This document shows positions 1-9,593 of a DNA stretch of 60,945 bases, one piece after another. The DNA is from CALACW01 sp963627915 (GTDB lineage Bacteria; Bacillota; Clostridia; Oscillospirales; Acutalibacteraceae): positions 1 to 60,945 of the forward strand of contig CAVGCY010000049.1 in the NCBI GenBank assembly GCA_963627915.1. The letters run 5' to 3'. The notes under the pieces were generated by a model, which saw only the letters and a program-made list of their open reading frames with translations, was not told the DNA's origin and did no database searches. The position numbers were made by a program, and so were the translations under genes. Position 1 is the first letter of the stretch. Every line of letters starts with the position of its first letter.

Positions 1-169
1 AAACTACGACTGCAAAACAGGCTGAAACAACAACGAAAACTGCTGAAACTACGACCGCAAAACCGGCGGAAACTACCACAGCGGAATCAGCTGAAACTAC
101 GACTGCAAAACAGGCTGAAACAACAACGAAAACTGCTGAAACTACGACCGCAAAACCGGCGGAAACTAC
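1..169 (+). repeat. 93-bp-period tandem repeat in a Thr-rich linker
   Basis: Bases 1-76 recur identically at 94-169, a 93-bp (31-codon) period. Shorter degenerate copies of the ETTTAKP-coding unit continue to about 270. The array encodes the flexible linker of the dockerin protein. Exact identity over 76 bp suggests recent duplication and possible length variation. Confidence 0.85.
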
Positions 170-692
170 AACTGCGAAAACTGTCGAAACTACCGCAGTT
201 AAGCCGAGCGAAACTACCACGGCAAAGCCGACCGAAACTACAACTGCAAAGCCGACAGAACCGACTACAAAGGCTGACGAAAAGCTTGAATTTGCCGAAA
301 ATGCAGAGGTTGAAGGTAAAATTGACGAGGATAACAAGAAGGTTTCGATTATGCCGAATGCAAGTACGGGCATAACTCTTGACGATTTTAAGGCTATGTT
401 CAATGGCGCGGTATCTGTTACCGGCGAGATAATAGATAAAGTCTTTAACGGCATGAAATTTACATTCAGCGACATCGAGTATACGTTTATTATCAAGGGC
501 GATACGAAAGCGGACGGTAAGATAACGGCGGCTGACGCGAGAATGATGTTAAGAATCGCCGCAAGGCTCGAACAGCCCGACGAGGTTACAAAGGAATCGG
601 CGGACATAGATTCCGATACAAAGGTAACGAGCAAAGAGGCAAGAATCGTCCTGCGCTTCGCCGCAAGACTTCAGTCTAAAATTTACGAATAA
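1..692 (+). CDS. Secreted dockerin-containing protein, 5' truncated by the window edge
   Basis: The reading frame is open from the first bases of the window, so the N-terminus, and probably a catalytic or binding module, lies upstream. Three parts are visible. The first is a long Thr/Glu/Ala/Lys linker built of ETTTAKP-like units. The second is a module of about 75 residues with a pattern like DNKKVSIMPNASTGITLDDF. The third is a C-terminal type I dockerin. The dockerin has two EF-hand-like repeats, starting DTKADGKITAADAR and DIDSDTKVTSKEAR, each followed by an LRIAARL/LRFAARL helix. Dockerins bind cohesins on scaffoldins, so the protein is probably secreted and assembled on a cell-surface complex. 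The second calcium loop has Thr-Lys where Asp-Gly is usual, which may weaken calcium binding. The first in-frame Met in the window is internal and is not a real start. Confidence 0.85.
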   Translation, partial: TTTAKQAETTTKTAETTTAKPAETTTAESAETTTAKQAETTTKTAETTTAKPAETTTAKTVETTAVKPSETTTAKPTETTTAKPTEPTTKADEKLEFAENAEVEGKIDEDNKKVSIMPNASTGITLDDFKAMFNGAVSVTGEIIDKVFNGMKFTFSDIEYTFIIKGDTKADGKITAADARMMLRIAARLEQPDEVTKESADIDSDTKVTSKEARIVLRFAARLQSKIYE

Positions 693-699
693 ATGAAGA

Positions 700-738
700 A
701 ACCCGGAACTTGACGTAAAAATCAAGCCCCGGGTTTTC
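700..738 (+). terminator. Intrinsic terminator of the dockerin gene
   Basis: The stem AACCCGG (700-706) pairs with CCGGGTT (729-735), with an inner CTTGA/TCAAG helix, followed by a short T run. It lies 7 bp after the stop codon. Confidence 0.75.
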
Positions 739-780
739 AAAAAATAAAAATGCACTCAAATTAAAAAGAACTCAAACGTA

Positions 781-816
781 AAATCACCGCAGGACTTTTA
801 AGTTTTGCGGTGATTT
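781..816 (-). terminator. Intrinsic terminator of the minus-strand SGNH hydrolase gene
   Basis: The inverted repeat AAATCACCGCA (781-791) / TGCGGTGATTT (806-816) ends in T runs on either strand. It lies 28 bp beyond the stop of the minus-strand gene and probably serves it. Confidence 0.7.
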
Positions 817-844
817 GTATTACTGTTATTATTTGAAACAATAT

Positions 845-2719
845 TTAGATTCTCAGCTTCTTAACGCCTCTTGACAGCGACGAGGGCGCGTCGGTATCCT
901 TATTATAGAGCACGACCATTGCGGCAACTACGAGTAAAATTCCCACTGCCGACAAAAGCATAACGCCCATTATCTGTTTTACACTCAGTCCGCCGGCTGC
1001 TGTCTGTTGGTTCTGAGTTTGATTTCCGCCGTTGTTCTGAAGGTCGGCAACCATTGAGTTTGTTGAATTTGAGGCAGAACCGGACTGTGAGCTGCCGCTT
1101 TGTGTGGCGGCTGCGGCGTTTGCTTCAAAATTCACGCTCGGAGTTATAACATTCGGCGTTGAGCTGTTCGAGGACGACGAGGAATTGCCGCTTGAATTAT
1201 CAGAGCTTCCGGAATCTCCGGAATCGGATTGATTAAGAAGTCCTGCCAGCGCTCCGGTCGCAGTTTTGAAGAAATCGGAAATTCCCGACGAGGATATCGA
1301 ATTTGAACCTGAATTTGAGTTTGAATTTGAATTTCCGCTGCCGGTTGAGGACGCTTTGTACGGGTCGATATTAAGAATCGAGGAAAGTGATGTAAGAGTT
1401 TTGCCGGACTGTCCGTATGACTCGGGAGTCAGAAGATCCGCAAGCGCAATCTGACCGTATGAAGTAAGATGCGCGCCGTCGATTGTCAGCTGATCCATAA
1501 GCTTTGTGGGGTCGGTTTTATCTCTCATCGCGTCGACATCGATATAACCGTCAAAATAGCTTGATGAATAATTTGTTATCCATCTGTTAATATCGAGAAG
1601 CATGTCCTCGCCTGTCTGAGTCCATTCAAGGTCCGCGTCGGATGACATGAAGTAGTCTCTTGTATATCCCTTATACGGAGTCCTCGTTACGATAAATATT
1701 TTTTTATCGCTCTTATGCGCCTGTTCCGCAATTGTTTTATATCCTCCGATTATATCGTCTACAGAAGCGTACGGAGCGATATCCTTCATGCTTTTTGCCA
1801 TAGGATGAAGAACGTCGTTAAGACCTTCTTTTACTATTATATATTTACATCCCGCCTGATTCAGCGCGTCCTTTTGAAATCTTGAAAGAAGAGAATATCC
1901 GTAAAGATTGCCGAGCGCGCTGGCTCCGTCGTAAAGAACCCGGTTGCCTATAATGGATTCGTTAAGAACTCCGACGTTTGTTATTCCGTTTTTGATAAGC
2001 TTTGTCGCAAGGAAAAGATACGTATCGTTAGTAACGGTAGAATCTCCGATTATTACTACCGAATATGCGTCGTCGGTGCGTTTAACGTCAAGATTTATGA
2101 GAAACGGAATTGTGTGATATGTAATAGTGCCCGAGGTAAGGTCAAGCTTTGTGGCAAGAGAAGAAAGGTCCTTTTTATGCGTCTTGTTGCCGAAACCGAG
2201 AGCAGTATACGAAACTCCGCCCGAAAGACCCGACGTTACAAGATTCGTTGAATTTTCGTAGTACGTGCTTATGCTGATTTTTTTCAGAGCCTCGACGGGA
2301 AATTCTATTTCGTCGGAGTAAAGCTCGTTTCCGGGGAGGATATTTGCGTACTTTGAGCCGTTGTTGAACGTAACCTGCTTTAAGGTCGAAGTGTCTATCT
2401 CGTCGTCGGTTTCACCCGTAACGGCAATTGTTGTTTCGTTTATATAAACGGTGTCGCTTCCGTAGAGATTTGAAAATTTAAGTCTGATTGTATTACCGCT
2501 CAGCGTCGGTGTAATGGTCGATCTCACGGTCGTTCGCGCCGTAAGATAGTCGGTGTAATTGCCGTTTAGAATTTGTATTCCGCTTTTTATCGGCGCGGTG
2601 CTCCACGAGCCTACCCATTTTCCGTCGGCCGCCTGCGACGAAAGCGACAGTCCGGGTATCAGTGCGGTAAGCATAATTAAGGATGTGATAACGCAAATCA
2701 CTTTTGAAAATCTTTTCAT
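845..2719 (-). CDS. Secreted, membrane-anchored SGNH/GDSL-family hydrolase
   Basis: This 624-residue protein starts with a signal peptide (Lys/Arg, a hydrophobic stretch to about residue 28, then SSQA-AD). The mature part opens with WVGSWSTAP, typical of SGNH-fold lipases and acylhydrolases. The nucleophile motif IIGDS puts Ser227 in place, GLND at 299-302 is the Gly/Asn block, and DGAHL (Asp414, His417) supplies the rest of the triad. Residues from about 450 to 570 are a Ser/Asn/Gly-rich low-complexity linker, followed by one transmembrane helix (about 582-606) and a basic tail ending KKLRI. The protein is therefore probably tethered to the membrane with its esterase domain outside. No LPXTG motif is seen, so sortase anchoring is unlikely. 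The substrate is unknown; acetylated plant polysaccharide would fit the fibre-degrading context but is inference. Confidence 0.85.
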   Translation of the reverse strand: MKRFSKVICVITSLIMLTALIPGLSLSSQAADGKWVGSWSTAPIKSGIQILNGNYTDYLTARTTVRSTITPTLSGNTIRLKFSNLYGSDTVYINETTIAVTGETDDEIDTSTLKQVTFNNGSKYANILPGNELYSDEIEFPVEALKKISISTYYENSTNLVTSGLSGGVSYTALGFGNKTHKKDLSSLATKLDLTSGTITYHTIPFLINLDVKRTDDAYSVVIIGDSTVTNDTYLFLATKLIKNGITNVGVLNESIIGNRVLYDGASALGNLYGYSLLSRFQKDALNQAGCKYIIVKEGLNDVLHPMAKSMKDIAPYASVDDIIGGYKTIAEQAHKSDKKIFIVTRTPYKGYTRDYFMSSDADLEWTQTGEDMLLDINRWITNYSSSYFDGYIDVDAMRDKTDPTKLMDQLTIDGAHLTSYGQIALADLLTPESYGQSGKTLTSLSSILNIDPYKASSTGSGNSNSNSNSGSNSISSSGISDFFKTATGALAGLLNQSDSGDSGSSDNSSGNSSSSSNSSTPNVITPSVNFEANAAAATQSGSSQSGSASNSTNSMVADLQNNGGNQTQNQQTAAGGLSVKQIMGVMLLSAVGILLVVAAMVVLYNKDTDAPSSLSRGVKKLRI

Positions 2720-2879
2720 TGGTGTTACCTCGATAATTAAAAATTTTCTTATATTAAATAATAATTAAAAAAAACAAAAATGTACTGTTACAAAATATAT
2801 AATACCATATACAAATCCGTTTCGTCAATAAAATTTTGAAAAAATTATACGTAAATTTGTACGATTTTTGAACAGAAGT

Positions 2880-4703
2880 TTAATTATCTTTCTGAGCGGG
2901 ATTGACGCCGATTATAATATCGTTGGATGAGCTTGACGACGGGGTGAGAATGTAGCGGATGTTGGAATAAAACTTGCCCGTGTCGACTGTAATGTAATAG
3001 TCGCCGGCATCGAGTTCAACTGAATCTGACTGCGTTTTTGATGTGTTCCAGTTTGAGGTAAACGACGTTATTTTGTTTCCTTCCTCGTCATAAAGCGTAA
3101 TAATCCAGCCCTCGCGGTCTGCCTCCAGGGGAGTGTGCGCAAACGAAATTGTTATGTCCTTCTTCTCCTTCATTGAGAATCTGTAAACATCGCGGTCAAA
3201 TTCTACTCCGTTTTCGAGCATTGTTCCGCTTACGCTCTTATCGGCGGCAATCAAATTCGCCGTGTCGAAGGTATCGTTTGGCTCAGCCTCCCACGCGCCT
3301 TCGGAATCGGATGTTATCAGCAGAGCGTATGTCGAAGCGGAGAGATTTAGCCCCTCGGCGTCTATGCAAACATAGTAATCTCCCGCCGAAAGTCCGATAA
3401 ACGGGGACTGAACAACCTGATCGGTCCATTTTGAAACGGCGGAATATATTAATTTCATATCCGAAGAGTAAAGCTTTATGTTCCAGCCGTTTCTGTCCTT
3501 GCCCTGATCCGCGTGCAGGAAGTCGAGCATAACGCTCGCGCCGTCCGTAAGCGTAAATTTATACCAGTCCGAGTCCGGCGCGGAGCTTCTCGGCGTGATG
3601 TTTCCGTAAACCTCCTTGCCGAGCGTGATTAAGCAGGCGGTTTCCTTCGCGTCGTTAAGCTCGCTTTCAAAATCATTGTCGGCGGTGAACTTTACGGACA
3701 TGATATATTCGGTTTCGCAGAAAATATGCGAATCGATTTTAATAAAATAATATCCCGGAGCAAGGGATATGTTTCCGCTTGAAATGATTATATCCGTAAA
3801 TGACGAACGGGCAAAATAATATTCGTTTCCGAGCGAGTCGTAAATATAAATTCTGTACGCGATTTGATCAAGCTTCATGTCGTCGTGAGCAATGGCAAAA
3901 TTTATATAGCCCTTTTTTGTTATTTCAAACATGTAGCAGTCGGTATCGAGCCCGTTTGACAGCTGCGCGCAGCTTCCCGTTACGCTGCTGTTGAGAGCAA
4001 GCTCGTTATATCTTGTAAGAGATGAATTGTTTTCACATTCGTATTTGTCGGTCTGCGTGAAATTCATTGTCAAATCGTACGATGTTGATGAAAATGACGA
4101 TTCGCACAGAACGTAAATTCTGTAGTTCCCCGGATAAACGCCCGTGGGCAGGCTCGTTACCGACGATGAATCGGAGGACGAGTATACGCTGTACAGCTCG
4201 CGGTACTGTTTTTCATCCGAATTTCCATCGGGGGAAAATTCCTGATAGAGCGATATCCTGAGCTTTGCGGATGTAGGCGTTCCCTGCGCGAATGTATACG
4301 ATACGGTTCCGCGTCTGGCCGTTGAAAATGAGTATATATTTTCTCCGGCGGAGTTTGACAGCGTGTCATGTACGGTCGCGCCGCTTGTTATATTCATAAA
4401 TCGCTGAATCGCGGTATCGTCCGTCCGCGGTTTCACATCGCCCGCGGCTTCTTCTTCAAATGCGGATGAGTCCGTTTTTATTTCGGAAATGCCGCCGGTG
4501 TTTTCGGTCGTTTCTTCCGTACGAGGTTCTGAGAAATCCTCATTTACGCTTGAAATCATTACAGCATTTGCGGAGCCTGAAAAAGCGCGGCTGCCGGAGG
4601 AAACCGCGCTTTTGTCCGCGGATACGTTTATTCCCGATATTATAACGGCGGACAGCGTAAGCATCGCCGTAAGAGAGGCAATATGTTTTTTTATGTAAAA
4701 CAT
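2880..4703 (-). CDS. Exported protein with PPC-like beta-sandwich repeats
   Basis: This 607-residue protein has an N-terminal signal peptide (hydrophobic to about residue 27, then NVSADK). After an acidic, Ser/Thr-rich stretch come about four repeats resembling the bacterial pre-peptidase C-terminal (PPC) domain. Signatures are ESELNDAKETA and WEAEPNDTFDTANLI (the E-x-NDT start), DSDWYKFTL and DRDVYRFSM (the D-x-Y-x-F strand), and LSAGDYYVCID and LDAGDYYITVD (the G-x-Y-x-I/V end). PPC domains are non-catalytic modules of secreted enzymes. No protease or glycosidase signature is visible, so this may be a binding or surface protein. It lies 160 bp upstream of, and parallel to, the SGNH hydrolase gene, so the two may share regulation. 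The specific function is unknown. Confidence 0.75.
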   Translation of the reverse strand: MFYIKKHIASLTAMLTLSAVIISGINVSADKSAVSSGSRAFSGSANAVMISSVNEDFSEPRTEETTENTGGISEIKTDSSAFEEEAAGDVKPRTDDTAIQRFMNITSGATVHDTLSNSAGENIYSFSTARRGTVSYTFAQGTPTSAKLRISLYQEFSPDGNSDEKQYRELYSVYSSSDSSSVTSLPTGVYPGNYRIYVLCESSFSSTSYDLTMNFTQTDKYECENNSSLTRYNELALNSSVTGSCAQLSNGLDTDCYMFEITKKGYINFAIAHDDMKLDQIAYRIYIYDSLGNEYYFARSSFTDIIISSGNISLAPGYYFIKIDSHIFCETEYIMSVKFTADNDFESELNDAKETACLITLGKEVYGNITPRSSAPDSDWYKFTLTDGASVMLDFLHADQGKDRNGWNIKLYSSDMKLIYSAVSKWTDQVVQSPFIGLSAGDYYVCIDAEGLNLSASTYALLITSDSEGAWEAEPNDTFDTANLIAADKSVSGTMLENGVEFDRDVYRFSMKEKKDITISFAHTPLEADREGWIITLYDEEGNKITSFTSNWNTSKTQSDSVELDAGDYYITVDTGKFYSNIRYILTPSSSSSNDIIIGVNPAQKDN

Positions 4704-4925
4704 TTAAAATCCACCTTGCATATTACTTGATTTTATTTTATCATATAGAAAAGATACATTCAAGCAGTATTTATATACAAATAAACGGGATTGCTTTGAA
4801 ATAAATTTACAAATTATATTTGTTCTATTTTTGTATTGGTATTGAAAAACTGCTGAAAATAGTATAAAATGTATAAATGGATTGATTAATTATTCTTTTT
4901 AATCATTTATTTTTGGAGGAAATGT

Positions 4926-7334
4926 ATGAATTATTCTATTTCTGTCGATAAGGCAAAGGAGCTTATTGAGAACAAGCTCTCGCATTTTTTCGGCGTAACC
5001 CCGGAGAGCGCCGCTTATGACCACTATTACCGCAGCGTCGTCATGATTTTAAAAGAGATGATGGGACAGGGCAGAGCCGAATTTACAAAAAGGGGCGACG
5101 AGTCAAATTCCAAGAGGGTATATTATCTTTCAATGGAATTTCTGATGGGGCGTTCGCTTAAAAATAATCTTTACAATCTTAATTTGCTCGACACGTTTAC
5201 GAAAGCGCTTAAAAGCTATGATATAAATATTGAGAAGCTTTTTGACTGCGAACCCGACGCGGGTCTTGGCAACGGCGGATTGGGCAGACTTGCGGCATGC
5301 TATCTCGACGGTCTTGCAACTCAGGGTTATCCCGCGAGAGGATATTCGATTCTTTATGAATACGGTATATTTAAACAGAAGCTTGTTGACGGCTGGCAGA
5401 CGGAACTGCCCGATTTTTGGCTTCCCGGAGGCGAAATATGGCTTACTCCGAGAGAGGAGAGCGCGGTAGACGTTCTCTTCGAGGGTACGGTAAGAGATAC
5501 ATGGGATGAACGCTATCATCATGTTGAGCTTGAAAACTGCACCGCGATAAAAGCCGTTCCGTACGATATGTTTGTTTCGGGCAAGGACGGCAAAGGCATA
5601 AGCGTTTTAAGACTTTGGAGCGCGAAGGCTCCCGGACTTGATATGGCTCTGTTTAATCAGGGCGACTACATGCGCGCCATGGAGAGAAACGCAATGGCAG
5701 AGGTTATCAGTAAGGTTCTCTATCCTGCGGATAATCATCCGGAGGGCAAGAGCCTTAGATTAAGACAGCAGTATTTTCTTGTTTCCGCCTCGATTCAGGA
5801 TATTATAAGACATCATTTAAGAGTTTATAATACGGTTGATAATCTTCCCGATAAAATAGCGATTCACATAAACGATACTCACCCGACTCTTGCGATTCCC
5901 GAGCTTATGAGAATACTTCTTGACGAATGCGGATACGGCTGGGACGACGCGTGGAAAATTGTAACGAATACCGTTGCGTATACGAATCATACCGTTATGA
6001 AGGAAGCTCTCGAATGCTGGGGCGAGGATCTTGTCAAGAGACTTATCCCCAGAGTTTATGAGATTATCAAGGAGATTGACAACAGATTCAGATATTATGT
6101 CTGGTGCGCAACGGGCGACGCCGATTATGTTGAGAGAACGGCCGTTATTTCAAACGGAGTTGTAAGAATGGCTAATCTCTGCGTGGCGGCATGTCACAGT
6201 GTAAACGGTGTTTCATCGCTTCACAGTCAGATATTAAAGGATACTGTATTCAACGATTTCTATCGTCTTACCCCCGATAAATTCAAGAACGTTACGAACG
6301 GTATTGCTCACAGACGCTGGCTGTGCCAGTCAAATCCCGAGCTTACTTCGTATCTTACAAAGCTTATCGGCGACGGATTTGTTCTTCACGCCGACGAGCT
6401 TGAAAAGCTGAAAAAATATAAGGACGACGCTAAGGTTTTGTCGCAGCTTGACAAAATTAAGAAGAACAACAAAAAACGTTTTTCCGAGTATGTTAAAAAG
6501 AGCATGGGAATCGAGCTTGATCCCGATTCGATATTTGACGTACAGGTAAAACGTCTGCACGAGTATAAGAGACAGCATCTCAACGCTCTCAATATTGTTG
6601 CAAAATATCTTGAAATAAAGGAAAATCCCGGTGCGGAGCATGCAAAGCACACATATATATTCGGCGCAAAGGCGGCTCCCGGATATTTTGTTGCCAAGAA
6701 GATAATCAGCTTCATCTGCGCGCTTGCGGATATGATTAACAACGATCCCGACGTTAATAAATATATGAAGGTCGTATACGTTGAGGATTACTGCGTAACG
6801 GCGGCCGAGCGACTTATGCCCGCGGCCGATATTTCCGAGCAGATTTCTCTTGCGGGAACGGAAGCGAGCGGAACCGGAAACATGAAGCTTATGATAAACG
6901 GCGCGGTAACGCTCGGAACGATGGACGGAGCGAACGTGGAAATTCACGGCGCGGCAGGGGACGGCAATATTATCATATTCGGTATGAACACAAAAGAGGT
7001 AAGCGAGCTTTCGCACAGCGGCTACAATCCTCATGCTTATTATGATAATAACCCCGAATTGAGAAAGGTTATCGACTTTATAAACAATGTCGGAATAAAC
7101 GGGCAGAAGTTCCCGGAGATCGGTTCGACGATTCTTTATCACGATCCGTATATGGTTCTTGCGGATTTTGCGGATTACAGACTTGCGCAAAGACGCGCCG
7201 AGCAGATGTATGCCGACCGCAGAGCGTGGAACAGGATGTCCCTTATGAATATTGCGGGCGCGGGAATATTCGCGGCAGACAGAGCCGTTAACGACTATGC
7301 AAGAGATATTTGGCATACTAAGCCGGCAAAGTAG
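4926..7334 (+). CDS. glgP: Glycogen/starch/maltodextrin phosphorylase (GT35)
   Basis: It catalyses phosphorolysis of alpha-1,4-glucans to glucose-1-phosphate in the cytoplasm. At 802 residues it has full family length. Clear signatures are YYLSMEFLMGRSLKNNL near residue 70, DAGLGNGGLGRLAACYLD (about 111-128), and the pyridoxal-phosphate lysine in GTGNMKLMINGA (Lys654), followed by GTMDGANVEI. The start is set by a strong GGAGGAAA ribosome-binding site 7 bp upstream. A GH13 enzyme follows 38 bp later and is probably co-transcribed, giving a debranching/hydrolysis plus phosphorolysis pair for stored or imported glucans. No signal peptide. Identification is secure; preference for glycogen or maltodextrin cannot be told from sequence. 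Confidence 0.97.
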   Translation: MNYSISVDKAKELIENKLSHFFGVTPESAAYDHYYRSVVMILKEMMGQGRAEFTKRGDESNSKRVYYLSMEFLMGRSLKNNLYNLNLLDTFTKALKSYDINIEKLFDCEPDAGLGNGGLGRLAACYLDGLATQGYPARGYSILYEYGIFKQKLVDGWQTELPDFWLPGGEIWLTPREESAVDVLFEGTVRDTWDERYHHVELENCTAIKAVPYDMFVSGKDGKGISVLRLWSAKAPGLDMALFNQGDYMRAMERNAMAEVISKVLYPADNHPEGKSLRLRQQYFLVSASIQDIIRHHLRVYNTVDNLPDKIAIHINDTHPTLAIPELMRILLDECGYGWDDAWKIVTNTVAYTNHTVMKEALECWGEDLVKRLIPRVYEIIKEIDNRFRYYVWCATGDADYVERTAVISNGVVRMANLCVAACHSVNGVSSLHSQILKDTVFNDFYRLTPDKFKNVTNGIAHRRWLCQSNPELTSYLTKLIGDGFVLHADELEKLKKYKDDAKVLSQLDKIKKNNKKRFSEYVKKSMGIELDPDSIFDVQVKRLHEYKRQHLNALNIVAKYLEIKENPGAEHAKHTYIFGAKAAPGYFVAKKIISFICALADMINNDPDVNKYMKVVYVEDYCVTAAERLMPAADISEQISLAGTEASGTGNMKLMINGAVTLGTMDGANVEIHGAAGDGNIIIFGMNTKEVSELSHSGYNPHAYYDNNPELRKVIDFINNVGINGQKFPEIGSTILYHDPYMVLADFADYRLAQRRAEQMYADRRAWNRMSLMNIAGAGIFAADRAVNDYARDIWHTKPAK

Positions 7335-7372
7335 TTCGGTATTTTTAATTAATTAACAAAGGAGGCGGGAGC

Positions 7373-9229
7373 ATGGCGTTTGTTGCTTATAATTCAAGAG
7401 ATTCCAGACATAAATCCGTATTTGGAAGCTCGGCTTCGGGTGAGAAAATATGGTTTTGCGTACTAATGCCGAGGGATATGGGCGTATCCGCCGTGTATCT
7501 CGTTTCGGCTGAGGACGGCGGGGCGGATAATTGGACGCGTCTTGACTGGAAAAGCACAGACGGAGTAACCGAATGGTGGGGCATTGAATATTCGTTTGAC
7601 GTCAGCGGACTGTATTTCTATCATTTTGAATTTGACGCGCCGTACGGCAGGGGAAAAATATTTTTAAATTCCGCCGGAATGGGCGAGTTTTCCGATTCGG
7701 GCAGACGGTGGCAGCAGACGGTTTATTCGCCCGATTTTAAAACGCCCGATAAATTTAAGGGCGGAGTTATGTATCAGATTTTTCCCGACAGATTTTATAA
7801 TTCCGGCAGTCTTAAAAAAAACGTTCCCGGCGACAGAAAAATCCATGAGAATTGGTCGGACTGCGTTAAATGGCAGTGCGACCCTGACGGGAAATACAGA
7901 AACGACGACTATTTCGGCGGAGATCTCGGCGGGATAAAAGAGAAGCTTTCATATCTTGAAGATATGGGGGTTACGTGTCTGTATTTAAATCCGATATTTG
8001 AAGCTCATTCCAATCACCGCTATAACACTGCCGATTATATGAAGATTGATTCGCTTTTGGGTACAAATGCGGATTTTGCTTCGCTTTGCACGGAAGCGGA
8101 AAATCACGGAATTTCGATAATTCTTGACGGCGTATTCAGTCATACGGGCGACGACAGCATTTATTTCAATAAAGAAAACCGATATGATTCCGTCGGCGCC
8201 TATAATTCAAAATCAAGCGTTTATTATCCGTGGTATACGTTCGAGAAATGGAATGATAAATACAAATCGTGGTGGGGTTTTACGACTTTGCCGGAGACGA
8301 ACGAAAACGACGGGAGCTTCTGTGAATTTATAACGGGCGAAAACGGCGTTGTCAGACGCTGGCTCAGGGCGGGGGCTTCCGGATTCAGGCTCGACGTCGC
8401 GGATGAGCTGCCCGATTCGTTCATAGAAAAAATCCGCAGCAGCGTTAAGGCCGAAAAGCCCGAAGCCTTGCTGATAGGCGAGGTTTGGGAGGACGCAAGC
8501 AACAAGTTTTCGATGGGCTGCCGGCGCAGGTATCTTGCGGGAAACGAGCTTGATTCCGTTATGAATTATCCGTTCAGGGACGCGATAATTTCATTTATGA
8601 ACGATTCGATTGCCGAGAATTTTAATGAAAAAATACTTACGGTCGTTGAAAATTATCCTCCGCAGACGCTTGACGTATTAATGAACTCTCTCGGAACTCA
8701 CGATACGGAGCGTATATTCTCCGTACTCGGCGGAATAAATGCCGAAAACAGGGACAGGGAGTGGCAGTCGAAGGCGGTTCTCGATGATCGGCAGAGGAAA
8801 ACAGCTTTGCGAAAACTCAAATGCGCCGCCGTTTTGCAGTTTACTCTTCCGGGAATCCCGTGTATTTATTACGGAGATGAAATTCCTCTCGAAGGATGCA
8901 AAGATCCGTTTAACAGAGCGCCGTTCAAATGGGATGAAAATAAATTGTTATACGATACTTATAGGGAGCTTGCGAGGGTTCGGCGGGATTTTGAATGTCT
9001 TAAATGCGGAGGCTTCGTAAGCGTTTCTGCGATGCTCGGCTGTGCCGCGTACGCAAGAGAGTGCGAAAGGGATTCGGTTATGGTTATATGCAACATGAAT
9101 CCTCACGACATAAATTATTATCTTCCTTACGAAAGGCAGTCGTACACGGGGCTTTTGGGGGCTGAGATTTTTAATAATTCCGTTTTTGTTCCCGCAGAAT
9201 CGGCCGTGATTCTTTCTCGCAGATATTAA
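7373..9229 (+). CDS. GH13 alpha-glycosidase, neopullulanase/cyclomaltodextrinase-like
   Basis: This 618-residue protein has an N-terminal beta-rich domain of about 120 residues, then a (beta/alpha)8 barrel beginning YQIFPDRFYNSG. Conserved GH13 regions are LDGVFSHTG (region I), GFRLDVADE with nucleophile Asp341 (II), IGEVWED with acid/base Glu370 (III) and GTHDTERI with Asp444 (IV). DYFGGDLGGI and FNRAPFKWD are typical of intracellular neopullulanases and cyclomaltodextrinases. No signal peptide is seen, so it acts in the cytoplasm on maltooligosaccharides or branched glucans, in step with the phosphorylase just upstream. The start follows GGAGGCGGGAG. The C-terminal beta domain ends at a usual length. 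Exact substrate choice within the family is uncertain. Confidence 0.9.
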   Translation: MAFVAYNSRDSRHKSVFGSSASGEKIWFCVLMPRDMGVSAVYLVSAEDGGADNWTRLDWKSTDGVTEWWGIEYSFDVSGLYFYHFEFDAPYGRGKIFLNSAGMGEFSDSGRRWQQTVYSPDFKTPDKFKGGVMYQIFPDRFYNSGSLKKNVPGDRKIHENWSDCVKWQCDPDGKYRNDDYFGGDLGGIKEKLSYLEDMGVTCLYLNPIFEAHSNHRYNTADYMKIDSLLGTNADFASLCTEAENHGISIILDGVFSHTGDDSIYFNKENRYDSVGAYNSKSSVYYPWYTFEKWNDKYKSWWGFTTLPETNENDGSFCEFITGENGVVRRWLRAGASGFRLDVADELPDSFIEKIRSSVKAEKPEALLIGEVWEDASNKFSMGCRRRYLAGNELDSVMNYPFRDAIISFMNDSIAENFNEKILTVVENYPPQTLDVLMNSLGTHDTERIFSVLGGINAENRDREWQSKAVLDDRQRKTALRKLKCAAVLQFTLPGIPCIYYGDEIPLEGCKDPFNRAPFKWDENKLLYDTYRELARVRRDFECLKCGGFVSVSAMLGCAAYARECERDSVMVICNMNPHDINYYLPYERQSYTGLLGAEIFNNSVFVPAESAVILSRRY

Positions 9230-9264
9230 AACGGCAAAAAAACGTAAATTTTTTTCAAAAGCTC

Positions 9265-9293
9265 TTGACCTTGCGTTTAAAACATGGTATATT
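9265..9293 (+). promoter_or_regulatory. Sigma-A promoter for rpmG-secE-nusG-rplKA
   Basis: The -35 is TTGACC (9265-9270) and the -10 is TATATT (9288-9293), with exactly 17 bp between. About 100 bp of untranslated leader follows before rpmG. Confidence 0.8.
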
Positions 9294-9398
9294 ATTCATA
9301 CCTCTTTGAGGGTTTATTTTTTATGCGCTTTTTTATGCGTACATATCTTTTACCCTCAAATTATAAGAGGGAGGCTAACATTAATTGGAGGTGCCGTT

Positions 9399-9548
9399 AT
9401 GAGAGTTAAGATCACTCTTGCATGCACGGAGTGCAAGCAGCGCAATTACAACACGATGAAGAACAAGAAGAATTCACCTGACAGATTAGAGATGAACAAA
9501 TACTGCAGATTTTGCAGAAAACATACTCTTCACAGAGAGAGCAAGTAA
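9399..9548 (+). CDS. rpmG: 50S ribosomal protein L33
   Basis: This 49-residue protein (MRVKITLACTECKQRNYNTM...) is a standard zinc-type L33, with CTEC near the start and CRFC near residues 36-39 making the four-cysteine site. The start chosen is the ATG at 9399, preceded by GGAGGTG at 9387-9393; the longer in-frame extension starting at 9306 lacks a ribosome-binding site and would add non-family residues. It is followed by secE and nusG, the usual Firmicutes order. Confidence 0.95.
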   Translation: MRVKITLACTECKQRNYNTMKNKKNSPDRLEMNKYCRFCRKHTLHRESK

Positions 9549-9593
9549 CCGTTCGCTCACTATCGAACCAACTTATGAAAGGATGGGTTCTTA

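Noticed and set aside
845..1000. LPXTG-type sorting signal at the end of the secreted SGNH hydrolase
   Set aside because: A membrane helix and basic tail are present, but no LPXTG or NPQTN-like motif precedes them.
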